This document shows positions 13,601-25,825 of a DNA stretch of 64,000 bases, piece by piece; position 1 is the stretch's first letter, and each line of letters opens with the position of its first letter. Made by a program: the position numbers and the translations under genes. This stretch comes from Lycocorax pyrrhopterus obiensis (lineage: Eukaryota > Chordata > Aves > Passeriformes > Paradisaeidae), in assembly GCA_014706295.1 (NCBI GenBank), contig JACSVZ010000002.1, positions 22,106,757-22,170,756 of the forward strand, read 5' to 3'. Under the pieces are notes generated by a model. It worked only from the letters and a program-made list of their open reading frames with translations, did no database searches and was not told where the DNA came from.

Positions 13601-16600
13601 TTCAAAGGATCACACTTACATGATAGTTCATTTAAATACTTAAATTGTTTAAATACATGATGTAGGGGTGGTTGCTGTCCAGTTCTGTGAACTTCACTGT
13701 TTCATCAGGAGAGAAACCCGCAGTTTTGGAACTTCCAGTCAGATCTTAAAAACAAGATAAACATTTATTTTTTTTTTCACAAAGCCTTAAAGAGGAAAAG
13801 CCATTTAACATAGAACATATCTCTTCATTTGTCATAAGTTGTCATTAATAGAATAGCTTTTGTTATGTCTGCAACTTTAACCTGTCAATAAGTAAGTAAA
13901 TAAAGTAGAATAATAATATCCCTAATGAGTCATAATTAAGAACTTAACCATTTATTGAAAAAGGAATATTTATGCTCAAGATTTCAGAAGCAGTGAAGAG
14001 TTAAAATCTGGGGCTTTTCACAAGGGAAATGCTGAAACTGGACACACACATTGAGTCCCCCGGCATTGATTCACCTATTGTGCAGCAGTAATGGCTGAAG
14101 GGCCTCAATATCCTCTATATTTCTTTTTGATTGATTTTATGATAATGCAGCTGCATATTTGGTGTGCTGGCAACCTGGGGTGAAATAGTAAAGGAAAGCA
14201 GTAAAGGAAATGGTTATTTTACCCTATGACTCCTTTGCAATGTTAAGTCCTTTAAAGCCTGTCTTCCTGGAAAAGAAAGGAAACTCACCTCGTTCCTCAT
14301 GTTTTAATGAAGGATGCATACTGTTAGAAGCAAGAATTTCTCTGAATCCTTGCATGTTCAGTCAATACTTAGAGAAAGGTAGAAATGACTGTCATTAACT
14401 CTTGCCCCCAGCTTCATATTAATGTATTTTTAAAGCTGTAAAATTTCTGTTTCTGGTAGATGGTTTGAGAAGGAACAGGTAAATCAAGTTTAAAACAAGT
14501 CCTTGCTCTGAGTAAGGGAACCTGTAAGACTGCTGAATTGTTGATTACTAATGGGACTTAGGGAGAAATAATAGCAAACAGGGAAAAAAATGTTTCAAGA
14601 ATTACTGGTATTGCAGTTGTCTATCTTATTCCTGACTACCATAGCAGCTGGCATGCATTTATAAAAGAACTGAGTGATCTGCTGTCAAATACTGTTCCAT
14701 CTTGCTCACCAGTGGTAATTTTTTATGATACTAATAAACAATAACCTTGTTATTCAAACACTTATCTATCTAGCTCAGTATTTTGCCTCCAGTAACAGGA
14801 AGTACCAGATGTGTTACAGAAATACAAAGTTTCCAGTTATTTAATATTCTGATTATACAGAAAGTTTCTTTTTTGTCTCCTAGAGTGAGAAGCAGTTTTG
14901 TACCTTGAAGGAAGAATGAGGAGACATATCCCACCAAAGCTCTTGGCATTATGATATCTCTCGGTATTTTCCTTATCAGTACGGATGCGTAATCATTTGG
15001 GGGATCTAGTAAAGATGTTGACATGGAGGAATATTGTGAAATAAATTGGCTACAGGCTATTCGTGCTTTGCCTGGGGAGAGTGTTCCTCATCTGCCTTTC
15101 AGTATTAGGAAATGCCCTTTTCTCTTGCATTAGGAGAAAGGACAACAGAAACATGAGGAATCATTTTAGATGTTGTGTAGGAGAGAAACATGCATGGTAA
15201 TCAGTGGAAAACATCAGAATTGCTTATAATCAACACTGAAGCCCTGCTGCTGTGAACCCCAGGCTCAAGCCTATGCTCATGTGCATTTTTGTGAAGCATC
15301 CTGATATTCCAGAGGAAAACAAAGAGGTTTTGTGAGTGAAGGTGGAAAGCAGAAGGCAGAGATGTGCCAGTGGTGACAACACATAAGGCATGTTGGCTGA
15401 ATGATTTGTACGCTGGATCTAGCATGGTCCTGGCCTTTCTAATCTTCCCTTAGTTTTCTTTTGCACAAATGCTGAATTTTACAGAATAATTCTGAGAAAG
15501 ACAAAGAACTATGTTGAACAGACAGCATGTGGCAAGCATGTCATCACTGAAACCCTGGAGGAATATAATAATTCAGGCCATAAATCAGGCCAATGACTTT
15601 TAGGACTATACTAATGCTTTTTGCTTGGATCTGAATACCAATGTGCCTGAATTTGGTTTCTTCTATGTTCTATTCACAGTCACTATTACAAAATGGCCTT
15701 TAAGAAACTTTAAGAAACTATTTTTGGATATTGTTCACATTCAGAACCTGACTATGATTTACAACCAGACACCGGATGGGTGGAATACTCCAGTGCATTC
15801 CAGTATTCACATGAGAAGCAGGATTTAAATCCAGTGAGAAGTGAGCCAAAATAGGCCTAGTGGTGCAGTTAGCCTGCCTGGGCTCAGGTGTCATTACTGT
15901 TCTCCATAGCGCTGTTACGAGACAGAAATTTTTCTTCCAGATGTACAAAAGCAACACAATTCCACCCCAAAAACTTCTCTGTAATGGGCAGATTGTCACT
16001 CTCAGGTCCTTTGTGTGAGTGGCACATTGGTGCTGCATTCCTGTGGTTCAGCTGGGCAGCTTCCACAGCCTCCCCTGTCCCAAACCTCCGAATCACTTTG
16101 TGTACACCACCCAACTGACCCAGCTTCTGGCATTACTGTGGGAAGACACCAAAGAGATGTGTAACAATGGAACAGAATGAGAAAGAGATTCACCTCACAA
16201 AATGGTGAGGGGAATACAGCAGAAAGAGCCAGGGCAGCAATTATTATTTGCATACAGCATTGCTTTAAGGATAATTTCCTCCTTAACAAAAGCAGTATGA
16301 GCTCTTTGGATGCATGCAAGAGGCTGCTAAGAGCTTGCAGAGGCCCTGAACCTTGCAGTTGAGGGTGGATGGGATTGAAAACAACCAAAAATTTTAAATT
16401 TAATAGCTCTGGTGCTCATTAGCTGAATATGGGGGAAAAAAGGAAAACTTTGAAAAAAATCATCTGATTCCAAAAACACGCAGCATATGTTAATTATGGG
16501 AGGAAAAGAAAGGGGCATAAAACAGCCATCAGTGAGAACCTGGACAGCCTCTAGCATCTGAAAGGAAGACTGGAACAGAAATGGTGCCAGAACTATAAGT

Positions 16601-17419
16601 CAGAGCCTCAAAGCAAATATTTTTGTCTGAAATTACATACTGCCAACATCCAAAAATTGTTAATCATCTTCCCTCTCTCAATCTGCTACTAGTCTGGCTG
16701 TGCAGATAAACCCACTATTTACCCACAACTCCAAGAGGATTTTCTGTGAGCTATCTTGGGTGTGTGGTTTTCTCATGGGCACCATGGGGAGCTAAGTAGC
16801 TGAGGCAGCATGTCAAATGCTATTTGAAACTTTTTCAGACCTTATTAAGTGCATTTTGAGACTGAGGTAGGGCTTAAAAGGATACTGCATCCAGACCACC
16901 ATGCTGCCCTGGAGAGGCAATCCATGCCTTCTCTCACAGAAGACCCTACAGGCCTCAGTAAGTCTGTAATCTTCTGTGCGCTATCAGAAACCCCTGTCAT
17001 ACTTTATGTTGTGAAGAAAAGAGGAGAAAACAGTTGAAGACCAGCATTTCTTGCTCAAGTCATGTTATCCCTCTGTTGTCAGTCCAGAAGGAGCAACTCA
17101 TCAAAATCAGCCTGGAGGAAATTTGGGAGTTTTTCTGTGCATCTGTTGCTGCCTCGGGTTGGAAGATGTTTTCTCTTTCAGTGCTGCCTTGACAGAGTGG
17201 TTCTGATGATACACAGCACATCTGGAGAGGTGTGTGTGTGTGCACTGAAAACAGTGGGATTACAGAGAGAGCAGCGAGGGAGGAAAGCTGAGTCCAGGAC
17301 GCTTTGGGGCACAGCATCGTTTTCCGGGCTGCAGTAGCCACCGGACATAAACATGAGAAAGACAATTGGTCCTTACTTGTCGTGTAGTTGGGATCCAGCC
17401 ATGCTAGAAGATGTCACAG
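10681..17419. other. Non-coding stretch, no recognised gene
   Basis: No gene recognised. Contents worth noting are A-rich and T-rich runs at about 11745-11770 and 12243-12260, one CTCF-like motif at 12316-12329, and a 10-bp tandem duplication (TTTAAGAAAC) near 15.70 kb. Overlapping frames of 106-128 codons on opposite strands at 15.7-16.4 kb show no domain and are taken as chance. Confidence 0.55.
12316..12329 (+). promoter_or_regulatory. CTCF-like core motif
   Basis: The 14 bases CCAGCAGGTGGAAG fit the degenerate CTCF core (CCASYAGRKGG followed by M-R-S) at every position. A single motif match is expected by chance in a window this size, so occupancy is unknown. It lies in a locally more GC-rich stretch. 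Confidence 0.3.
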
Positions 17420-17469
17420 GCACACACACAGAGACACAGACACACAGACACACAGAGACACACACACAA
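17420..17469. repeat. CA/GA-rich microsatellite
   Basis: About 50 bases made almost only of ACAC, ACAG and AGAC units, an imperfect (CA)n/(CAGA)n tract. The apparent Thr/His/Gln-rich reading frames across it are an effect of the repeat. Confidence 0.85.
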
Positions 17470-20400
17470 ATTAATCTCTCTGGTAGCAGGCCCAGCCCTA
17501 TGGGTGTCCCCCATGTCTCAGGCTCCAGGATTGCCCAATAGCTGGCTCAGACCTATGGTCCCTCCCTTAGTCAGCTTTCAGACTTCTGACAGAGTAGATT
17601 TGCATGGACCGGAGAGCACTCTCACCCAGGGTAATATTGAAGAATGGAGTGTAACAATGACAGACTGCAGCAGTCAGGCACAGGACTTGGTGGCATTTAT
17701 CTGCCCTCCTCTTCTCTCCTTTTTCCCATTATTGGTCCTCCCCTATCTACACCGATGCCTATATTTCCCCTTCCCTTAAATATTTCATTGTAAGTTTATT
17801 GCGTTCCCAAAATTTCCTCAAATATCCCATAGTAGGTTTGCTTATGGTCTTAACACCCCTGGTAATCTTGCTTCCCCCTCCTTATCAGTTAAAGAGTTTT
17901 GGTGGAATTTGTCAAAGCTTTGTTCCAGCAATGTCCCACCAATAATCAATGTGAGAGCTCTGGTCTTTGGTATAAGTATCAATTTTCACCTGCTCTTTTT
18001 GGATTCCATGACTCGGTTTTTAGTGTATTCCTTCTCTTCCTGTCTCTTCTCCCAGTCTTTTATGCTCAACAGCCCTGAACCCAATATCCTCACGAAGGAA
18101 ACAGCCTCTCAGTCCTCACAAGAATATTTTTCAGTCTTCTCTAACAGATGTTCAGAGTATCTTGTGAGGCTGGAGTGGGACAGGAAATGGCTGTGCAAAA
18201 TTTTGGTCTTGTGTGCATTTTTGACTAAAAATATGTATTGTCGCTGTAGCAGCCAAACAACTTTCAATATCAAGAAAATATCAAGTTAATGGAGGGAAAG
18301 AAAACTAAACATAAGCTTTGTATTAAGGCTCATTAAATTACAAATCACTGAACGACTTGAAATAGGATTAAAATGTGAGTTCTCTAGTCTATTTTTAAGC
18401 TGTTCTACTATTATGGTTTTTTATTATATAAAAGTTAAGTTAGTCATTTATAAAATCATCTAAATGCACCTTTTTCACCTTCTGTTCTCAGATTTGGCAG
18501 TGAAAAATTGTTCTGATTGTGGTTTCTTGAAGTGTAATTACTTTGTCAAAGGAAAATATAATTAGAACTGATATTTGAAATGGAGTATAATTGTACTTAA
18601 GCCATTTGATAATTTGCTCACGTACTGGATGTTTTATTAATTTAACACCAGCTAACAATGCTGAAGTTGGAGAATCATCCAACAGTTTCTTTTCCCCATT
18701 TACAAGAAAACATAATTTGCTTTAGCCTTCCATCTACTCCCAAAGAGAAGCTGTGGACACCCACTTTCTGTGAGCAGCTTCATTTACTTCACAATGAATT
18801 GTTCACAGTAGTACTCCTGTTGATAGCCTGACTGGATCAGGTTCTGTTTGAATGACTTGACCTTTTTATTTGACCACTCTAAGACTTTAGAGGAGAAAAG
18901 TGTAATATGACCAACCAGGTAGGGGCTGGGAGCTGAGTCTTAGTGCCAGCTTTGTCACACAAGTGAATTCACTCTCTTCAGCTTTACATTGTAACACGAG
19001 GTTGCGAGATGCTTACCAGCCTCTCTGCGTGGGGACAAGAACTCAGCAGATGGTAGCCTGAAAGCTGAAAATAGCTATTCTTATATTAGTTATTTTCTCT
19101 ATTTGGAATGGACTCTTGGTAATGCAAAATAAGGAATTCCCATGACTCATCTCTAACATGTCAAAATACTCCAAGCAGCACTTGCCTTTCCTTGCTAAGA
19201 AGGGACAACATCTATCATTCATCATTGGCTCATGCAGACTCATTAAACCTTCCTCACTTGGTGAGGAGCAGCCTTCTCCCATGAATTCAGTGATGTGTCC
19301 TTTGCAGTGACAGCAGCCTTGGGACAAGGAGGTGGTAGGCACTACCCTGCACCTGCAACCATGGCAGTGGACATGGAGTGTCCTGTTCTGGGAAATTCAG
19401 ACCTTTGCATCTCCTAATGCCTGCACTGTGACCAGAGACACGTCAGATACAAGGAATGACAGTGTCACACCCCAGATGGATTGAAGTAAGGTCTTGGTGG
19501 TGGGGACTACGCACAGGAAGCACCAGGACATTTGGTGCTGCTCACTGCTGCCCTGGACAATTCCCATGGTGATGGAGTACCATACATAGTACCCATTTCT
19601 GGATCCAAGCTGACTCTATTCGGAATCAGAAATCACATATCCACCTCAGCAACAGAAGCAACAGAAGGCCTGCAATACATAGACAGCTGCTGCAATAGCA
19701 GTCATGAGCAGAACCAGAACAGGCTTTGGGAGGGAACTGAGCACAAGCTCAGCAAGCAGTGGTGATGGGTGGTGAGGATGGGTGATCTGTTTCTGGCCTC
19801 CCAGTAAGAGTGGATATGGCACAATGCAAGGCTGACATCCACACATCCGCAGTGTTTTGTAAGGATGGTGTTCAATGTAGCACGGAGTGATGTAGCTCGG
19901 ATGCTATTTTTTGTAAAAGTATTGAGAGAAGAGGCCCTCATGAGGGAGCTTGCAGCAAAAAAGGATGTTTGTGGGTGTAGGTGTGTCACCAAAAGAAAGG
20001 AACCGGCAGACAGCACTGTCTCATGCTCAGAACTAGTACCAGTCAGTCTTCCTATCCTGAGGTGTTTTCTCTAAGAGAGAGAATATACATATTTACTCAA
20101 CTTTTCTAGAAGCTCTCTTGAAAACTCCTCTAGAGGGTATGTAATTCAGTGGAAGAAGCTGTCTCGTGTGGAACTCATTACCCAAGAAAGAATTTTGCTT
20201 TCTGGGTCTGTTCTTCCATTCAGCCCACAGGTAGAAAGCTATAGCCACATTCAAGAGCCTATGCCATGGAGACAGTGTTTATAGAACCTTTACTAGAGCT
20301 CTTCCAGATGGTCTCTCATCAGTTGATGAGACTCAGAAAAATTCTGTAAGAACTGGTGGGGCTGAGGAGAGTTGTGGTCAGGGATATTTATTTGTCTACT

Positions 20401-23400
20401 TTTCTTTTATTTTTTTTTTTCTATCAGAAGATCCAGGTGTCTTTTTGTACTAAATTTCTTTGTAGAGGAAAAGTCACTAACTCACTCCCTCAAGATAGTC
20501 TTTTTCTTTTTGTCACTCTGTAGTATTTTGCTCTTTGAATTTTTTCAAAAGACTTTTCATGGTCCCCATTAAAGTAGTCTTTGATTTGCTTGAGTCTCAG
20601 GGTATTCCAGCCTGTTATCACTCAGTCTAGTTTTCATTTCAGGCAGCCAAACAAAATTTAGTAACACTACAGATGTGTTTACTGTTTTGCTGATAAAGAG
20701 GTCTGGTCACACAGCCTCTTTGCCTTGAACAATATTAAATGTCAGCAGTGGAAAACCACTTACCTGAAGACAAGATTCAGGAAAAAACATCTCCGTGAGC
20801 AGAGGGAGAAAGGAGGATCTGGCCTTAATGTGCTGAAGTATGAGGGCCAGCAAATTAATGATTCTGATGTATCCATGAGGAAAACTGCTGCTCCTCAGCT
20901 GAGAACCCTTCCCATAAATGTCAGGGGGTGCTCTGTATCTTACTGTCAGCTCGAACTACCTGCTGATCCTTGGGGAATTTTAAAAGGGGACTGCAGCCCC
21001 AGGAAGTTTATGATGTTTTCCTGCACAGGTCGGGTTTGTGGTTGTTTTGTCCCTCAGTCTGTATTTTTTTTTCCCTTTTCCGTCCCTTTTTTTTTTTTAA
21101 ATTCTTTCTTTTACCACCTTTCTGTCATCCAAATCCCTCCTTCCCATTTATGTGCCTCATTTCCATCTTTTCAGATCCCTTCCTGCTGTGTGATGAACTG
21201 TTTGCTTTTAACTAGTGGTAGGTTCCTCAGCAAGACCTCTCGGGTCCCCAAAGCCCACTGGGATCAGTCAGTTTCCTCTGATCTCTGGTAAAATCTGTCA
21301 TTCTCCTCTTATCAAACAAGAAGAAAGGAGGCAGAGAGGAGTCTCATGGGCTGATGGGCTGGTGTGTTCCTCTGGTCTCTAAACAGCCATTCCTATTTGG
21401 AAAAACAGTTCCTCAATATTCATGTTGCCACCTCTGTTCCCACTGCTCCCATAGCTATTGCTTTAACTAGAGCTGCGGTGCTTTTTTACTGAACAGGAGA
21501 GATTTCAAGATTAGCCTCCAGTAAGTTTCAAGAAACGAGGTTTCATTTAGACAGAGAGCTCCATTAATAACTAAAGAAAAGTAAAAAACCTAAGTTCAGC
21601 AGTTGTTTTGGCATTTCATAACACTCAGAGCAAAGGGACAGAGGTGCTGTGGAGAGGTGAGAACAAAAAAGAGGAGATAGCAGACAAGGTAGGCTGGTAT
21701 CAGCACTGCCCTGTGCACCAGTGTCATCAGGGTACCTTTCCGGTCCCATTACTAAAAATTATTTTTTATTATTAAAAACCAATTAAATTTAATCTTTTTA
21801 TTATTTTTTAAATTTTATTTTGCTTTTGCAGTATAAATAGATTTAGTGTCTTACGTAAAGTTGAGACTAAGAATTTGAAGAGACTTTCTGGATTATTTGA
21901 ATCCCCTACGTGAGTCTTTGTTCTTGTGGTGGGGCCACAAGGGTATCTCACACACAGGATGGATGGCAGCCCACCAAGCTGGCCTTTGCTATTTTTTTTC
22001 CCTCTTCTGTTCTCCCTGGCTGATAGTTACCCAGCTATACATGGATACAGGTTGTACAAAGCAGCACCAGCTCCAGGGCAGTGCACTGCATTGCACAGCT
22101 GCCTTTCCCACCTGGGGGGTTCGTCCGCCACACGCAAGGTAGCTGTAGTACAGAATATTGCATACAGATTTTCCAGCCTCTCAGCTGGTACCTTGGACTT
22201 CCTGTGACTGGGAATAGCTCTCATCCATCTCCAAGTAATGTGTTCAGGTTAGGAACACAGCACTGTTAATGAGGGATTATGGTATGCTTACAGTTAAATA
22301 AGTAACATGCAAGTAGTGTTATTTTAGTAATGATAATAATGGTGACGATGTCTTGAATGATGCAGAAGCATGGCAGTAATACCAGCTGGTTTTCCTACAT
22401 GATATGAAAGCAACTTTTTTTACTGTACTAGGAATTTAAAGGTTTGAAATCTGTTATAAAATGCTTTATTTTATCACCTTTTGATTATAGCATAATTTAA
22501 GTGTTTTGGTCTTCAGGTAACTTAGAGTGTTGTAATGGTTATAATACACAGTTCAAAAATTAGTGCTACATCCTATGTACAAGGATTACAATATGGAACA
22601 AAACCCCATTTTTTTCCAACTGCTGCTATAAATTCTCACTGCATTGGAATGAGAAACAGGAAAGTGTTACTTTATCAGTTTCTTTTCTGTGATATTTTGA
22701 ATGATTTAAAAATATGCAAAGGCCCAGAGAGTTCACAACAGATTCTCTCTGTTCCAGACTTCATTATGGACTTTGGCAAATGTTCTACAGACTAAAGATG
22801 AGTCAAGTGCAGCCTTGGGTGCCAAGGGTGACTTAAGCCAAGTGAGTTGATGTTATGCCCTCTGTTTTTCTATATAGCCATTTTTCCTGTTTTGCTTTCT
22901 TTATTTTCTGTATCTTTCTCTTCCCTCACACATACTTCTTTTCTGTTTTTCTAGCATTAAGTTCCCCTGATCTTGCTTTTTCTGTAGCTTCCTTCTGCCA
23001 TGTTATTTGTTTTCAGGATTTCTTCCCTTCAGTCTCTTTTAAGCCCCTTAAGACAGGCTAAAAAGATGTTGTTATTTTAGGTCCATAAAGACAGAATTTT
23101 AAAATGTGTTTTACTGCATGTTCTGCCATTTTTTTCAAGTTTTGTGTCTGACTCCAAGCCCCAGGCCAGGTGATTGTCCTGTAGCTTCCCAGTCTTCCTC
23201 CTTTCCCTTTCTGAAGACAAGTGTGATGTTTGCATATTTTTCAGCCGTGGTGAATAGTCTCTCTGCTTCAGCCTCCCAAACTATATGAATAAATTGATGG
23301 ATGTCCAGCTGAAATGTTGCTGAATCACCCATCTACTCAGATGCAGAGCAGTCTGGCTGGGTGCAGCCACTCTCATGTTAGAGCTATAAGAGATAAAACC

Positions 23401-25025
23401 CAAGAGGGATGGTGGCATAACTAAGAACAGGTTTCTTCTCATTATCCATATCTCCTCCAAGCTCGCACTGATTAACTGGTTTTACATGAAAGTCTAAACT
23501 GTGCATCTTCTGCTTCTAAGTAAATTGAAATAAATAAAACTCTCAAAAATAATTTGAGATTATTTGATAAGGAGAAATATGAATGGTGATTTAGAGCTAA
23601 CACAGCAAAGCAGGAAGGACAGCAACTACTGAGTATTTGTGCAAATGACAGTGTGGTGGAATGGCTGTAAGGGAAGAAATGATTACTCCTCTGTAAGAGA
23701 GCTGAAAGCCTTCTCCACTTTTGGATGTCAGCAGCTGTGGTTCTAATTCTCAGCCATGGCAAAGAGAGCAAGCAGCTTTTGTTGAGATATTGGCCCATGA
23801 GCCTGTAATTCTGGCTGTTGTTTCTAGTTGTACTGTAGACTTTCACCCTGTTCTTTGATGGCATTTCTCTAGCTGAAATTCTTGTGTATTAAATAGGGAA
23901 AATACAATTTTTTCTAGATTAGTTTTAATTCCTAGTGCTTTGACAAAGACTTGTGAAGGGTATTTGAAGACCATAAGCTAAGAAAAAGCTAAAAATCCTC
24001 TTTGTACCAGTCCAGACAAGAATACTGTAGTTTCTCATAAGTAATGTTTGTTGTGTCACTTGAACTTGGGAACAAAACAAGAGAAGTATGTAGACAGGTT
24101 GTCATTTGGGAATAAAACAAGGTAAATACAATATTCAAATTTATGCTAAAATTCCATGTTCATTATCTTAATTTAAATATATGTCAGTAAACGTATGCAT
24201 TGTAACTATTCTAATTTGTTGTTCTGTTGGACAATATTATCTGTGTGATGGTGGAATGGAATGAGAAAATGAACCAGGAGATTTTTCTAGGAGATTAGAA
24301 GAATCAAAGTCTTTTCTGGTTGAGAATATAGTTGGAAAATAATTTTTGTTTCCAGATTTCAGTATAGGACACAAAGCAGACACAAGATTTAATATGAAAG
24401 CCCCTTCTCTGTGAGTGTGTGTGAACATGTACTGTAGGTAACTCTGCCTGTGGATGGAGAAATTTTACCAGATAACAACAGCTGAAGAGTGGAAAGTATG
24501 TGCTGAGAGGCAACCTGTGAAAGTCTTCCAAGAAGATGTAAATGGTCCCGTTAAATCCACCAGAAGTGATAAACCCCCCAAGTCAGCCAACACCTCAAGA
24601 GGCCATGGCCCACCAATATCAGGCAAGCATTGGGTAACTTGGGCATGTCTGAGAGGGCAAGAGCTGCTTGCTACCTGCTGACAGGGACCATGGAGTGATA
24701 CACGTGTTGGATGCCAGGGACCCTGTGAGGGACTGTTCCAACACTACCTAGAAGCCGCCAGTGTGCCAATGCAGTTGCCTAATTCTGAGTGAACATCTGG
24801 CCTTGTCCTTACAGCTGTTCTTCTCACTGCATGATTGTGAGAGACAACCTGTAGAAACTGTGAGAGAATCACGGTGAGGGAATTTACTGTCCAAATAGTA
24901 ACTGCTATTAACAGCAGCTTCTGATCAACTCAGTTAACACAAGGTTTTCTAAGAATTGCTTGGCTTGGTTTGTGTCTTCTCCACCTCTATCCCCAATCAG
25001 AGAAAAGGGAGCTCACTACATATTC
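17470..25025. other. Non-coding stretch, no recognised gene
   Basis: No gene recognised. An open frame of 188 codons at 20725-21291 ends in a translated pyrimidine-rich tract (Phe/Pro/Ser-rich) and has no domain I know. It is most simply a chance frame. The interval near 17801-17840 weakly resembles one at 35205-35247 and may be an old dispersed repeat. AT-rich low-complexity sequence occurs at about 21755-21835. Confidence 0.55.
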
Positions 25026-25030
25026 ACAGT
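25026..25030. repeat. Left target-site duplication ACAGT
   Basis: The five bases ACAGT directly abut the left end of the composite LTR element and recur exactly at 25821-25825. Five bases is the duplication length I associate with ERVL-type integration. Confidence 0.65.
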
Positions 25031-25293
25031 CATCCTGGTTTTGGCTGGGACGAGTTAATTTAGAGTTAATTTCTTCTCAGTGTCTGGTACAGTGCTGTGT
25101 TTTTGAGATTCAGTATTAGAATAATATTGATAACATGCTGGTGTTTTGGTTGTTATTATATAGTGCCTACCCTGAGTCAAGGACTTTTTAGCATCTCCTG
25201 CTCTGCCAGTGAGGAGGGGCACGAGAAGCTGGTGGGGAGCACAGCCAGGACATCTGAGCAAACTGGCCAAAGGGATACTCCGCACCGGAGAAC

Positions 25294-25321
25294 ATCATGC
25301 CCAGTGTATCATGCCCAGTGT
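25294..25321 (+). repeat. 14-bp tandem duplication upstream of LTR TATA box
   Basis: ATCATGCCCAGTGT occurs twice in a row and runs directly into TATAAA at 25321-25326. The related LTR at 28.7 kb has one equivalent unit. Confidence 0.8.
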
Positions 25322-25326
25322 ATAAA
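25321..25326 (+). promoter_or_regulatory. LTR TATA box
   Basis: TATAAA followed by CTGGGGGAG, in the position expected for the U3 promoter of this LTR family. In the LTR at 28.7 kb the same site reads AATAAA, so that copy has a weakened TATA box. Confidence 0.6.
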
Positions 25327-25422
25327 CTGGGGGAGTTACCCAGAAGGAGAGCAGGGTCTGGCATTAATCAGTGGGTGGTGAGCAATTGTATTGTGCATCA
25401 CTTGTTTTGCCTTGATTTTATC

Positions 25423-25461
<39 letters not shown>

Positions 25462-25578
25462 TTCTTCTTCTTCTTCTTCTTCTTCTTCTTCTTCTTCTTC
25501 TCCTTCTCCTTCTCCTTCTCTTCCATCTCCTCCATCTTCTCCATCTTCTCCATCTTCTCCATCTTCTCCATCTCCTTT
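25423..25578. repeat. Compound triplet microsatellite inside LTR
   Basis: Four abutting blocks: (TCA)n to about 25461, (TTC)n to about 25501, (TCCTTC)n to about 25522, then a 9-bp unit CTCCATCTT repeated about four to five times to about 25575. The whole tract is pyrimidine-rich on this strand. It sits at the same place in the LTR as the (TAT)n tract of the second LTR, so it probably grew from one ancestral triplet run. Confidence 0.9.
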
Positions 25579-25727
25579 TACTTTGCTTAAATTATTAACC
25601 TGTTCTTATCTAAATGTACAAGTTTTACTTTTGATTCTCCTCCCCGTCCCACTGTGCTGTGGGAGGTTGAACCAGCAGTTTCTCGGTGCTTAGTTGCCAG
25701 CTGGGCTTAAACCACAGCAGTCCTTTT

Positions 25728-25745
25728 TGGCCTGCAATATGGGGC
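25728..25745 (+). other. Degraded retroviral primer-binding site (Lys-type)
   Basis: The 18 bases TGGCCTGCAATATGGGGC match the primer-binding site complementary to tRNA-Lys1,2 (as I recall it) at 13 of 18 positions, with TGGC at the left and TGGGGC at the right intact. It begins 8 bases after the LTR end at 25719. This marks the LTR as a 5' LTR that kept the start of the leader. Confidence 0.5.
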
Positions 25746-25762
25746 CAGAGGGTGAGATAATG

Positions 25763-25820
25763 ACAGCACTGTTCCAGCTACTGAGATGAAAGTAACTCTA
25801 TTCCAGCCAAAACCGGGACA
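25763..25820 (-). mobile_element. Inverted copy of LTR 5' end (U3 terminus)
   Basis: Read on the minus strand this begins TGTCCCGGTTTTGGCTGG and runs on through AGAGTTA, CTCAGTAGCTGG and ACAGTGCTGT, the order of the first ~58 bases of the LTR at 25031. Identity to that copy is about 83 percent. It ends exactly where ACAGT (25821-25825) begins. Confidence 0.75.
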
Positions 25821-25825
25821 ACAGT
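25821..25825. repeat. Right target-site duplication ACAGT
   Basis: Matches 25026-25030 exactly and abuts the terminal CA of the inverted U3 fragment. Both positions are fixed by LTR termini, so there was no freedom to slide for a match. Confidence 0.65.

Larger units (their letters stand above)
25031..25719 (+). mobile_element. LTR of avian ERVL-type endogenous retrovirus
   Basis: Recognised by its start (CATCCTGGTTTTGGCTGGGA, family start near TGTCCTGG), a mid-part with CCAGTGAGGAGG and ACAGCCAGGACA, a TATA box at 25321-25326 followed by a G-run, GTGCATCACTTGTTTT at about 25393-25408, a triplet microsatellite, and the end CTTAAACCACAGCA. The terminal TG is mutated to CA. It carries an 11-bp tandem duplication at 25052-25073 and a 14-bp tandem duplication just upstream of TATA. 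Most of its extra length over the LTR at 28.7 kb comes from the microsatellite. An open frame of serine and phenylalanine runs across it is only the translated repeat. Confidence 0.85.
25031..25820 (+). mobile_element. Composite ERVL-type LTR element with inverted U3 ends
   Basis: A unit of 790 bp flanked by the 5-bp direct repeat ACAGT. From left to right it holds a plus-strand LTR (25031-25719), 8 spacer bases, a degraded primer-binding site (25728-25745), about 17 bases of leader, and an inverted copy of the first ~58 bases of the LTR (25763-25820). Both outer ends are therefore the U3 start of the same LTR. The two ends align over about 59 bases with roughly 10 mismatches, once an 11-bp tandem duplication in the left copy is removed. 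They share the string TCTCAGT where the neighbouring family member at 28.7 kb differs, so they belong to one subfamily. No retroviral gene is present. Structure and flanks are seen; family assignment is from memory; the origin is inferred. Confidence 0.65.

Noticed and set aside
17411..17541. Thr/His/Gln-rich frames near 17.4 kb
   Set aside because: They are translations of the CA/GA-rich microsatellite.
20725..21291. 188-codon open frame
   Set aside because: The C-terminal half translates a pyrimidine-rich low-complexity run (Phe/Ser/Pro), no family resemblance is seen, and a second frame overlaps it.
25391..25693. Poly-serine open frame of about 100 codons
   Set aside because: It is the translated triplet microsatellite inside an LTR.
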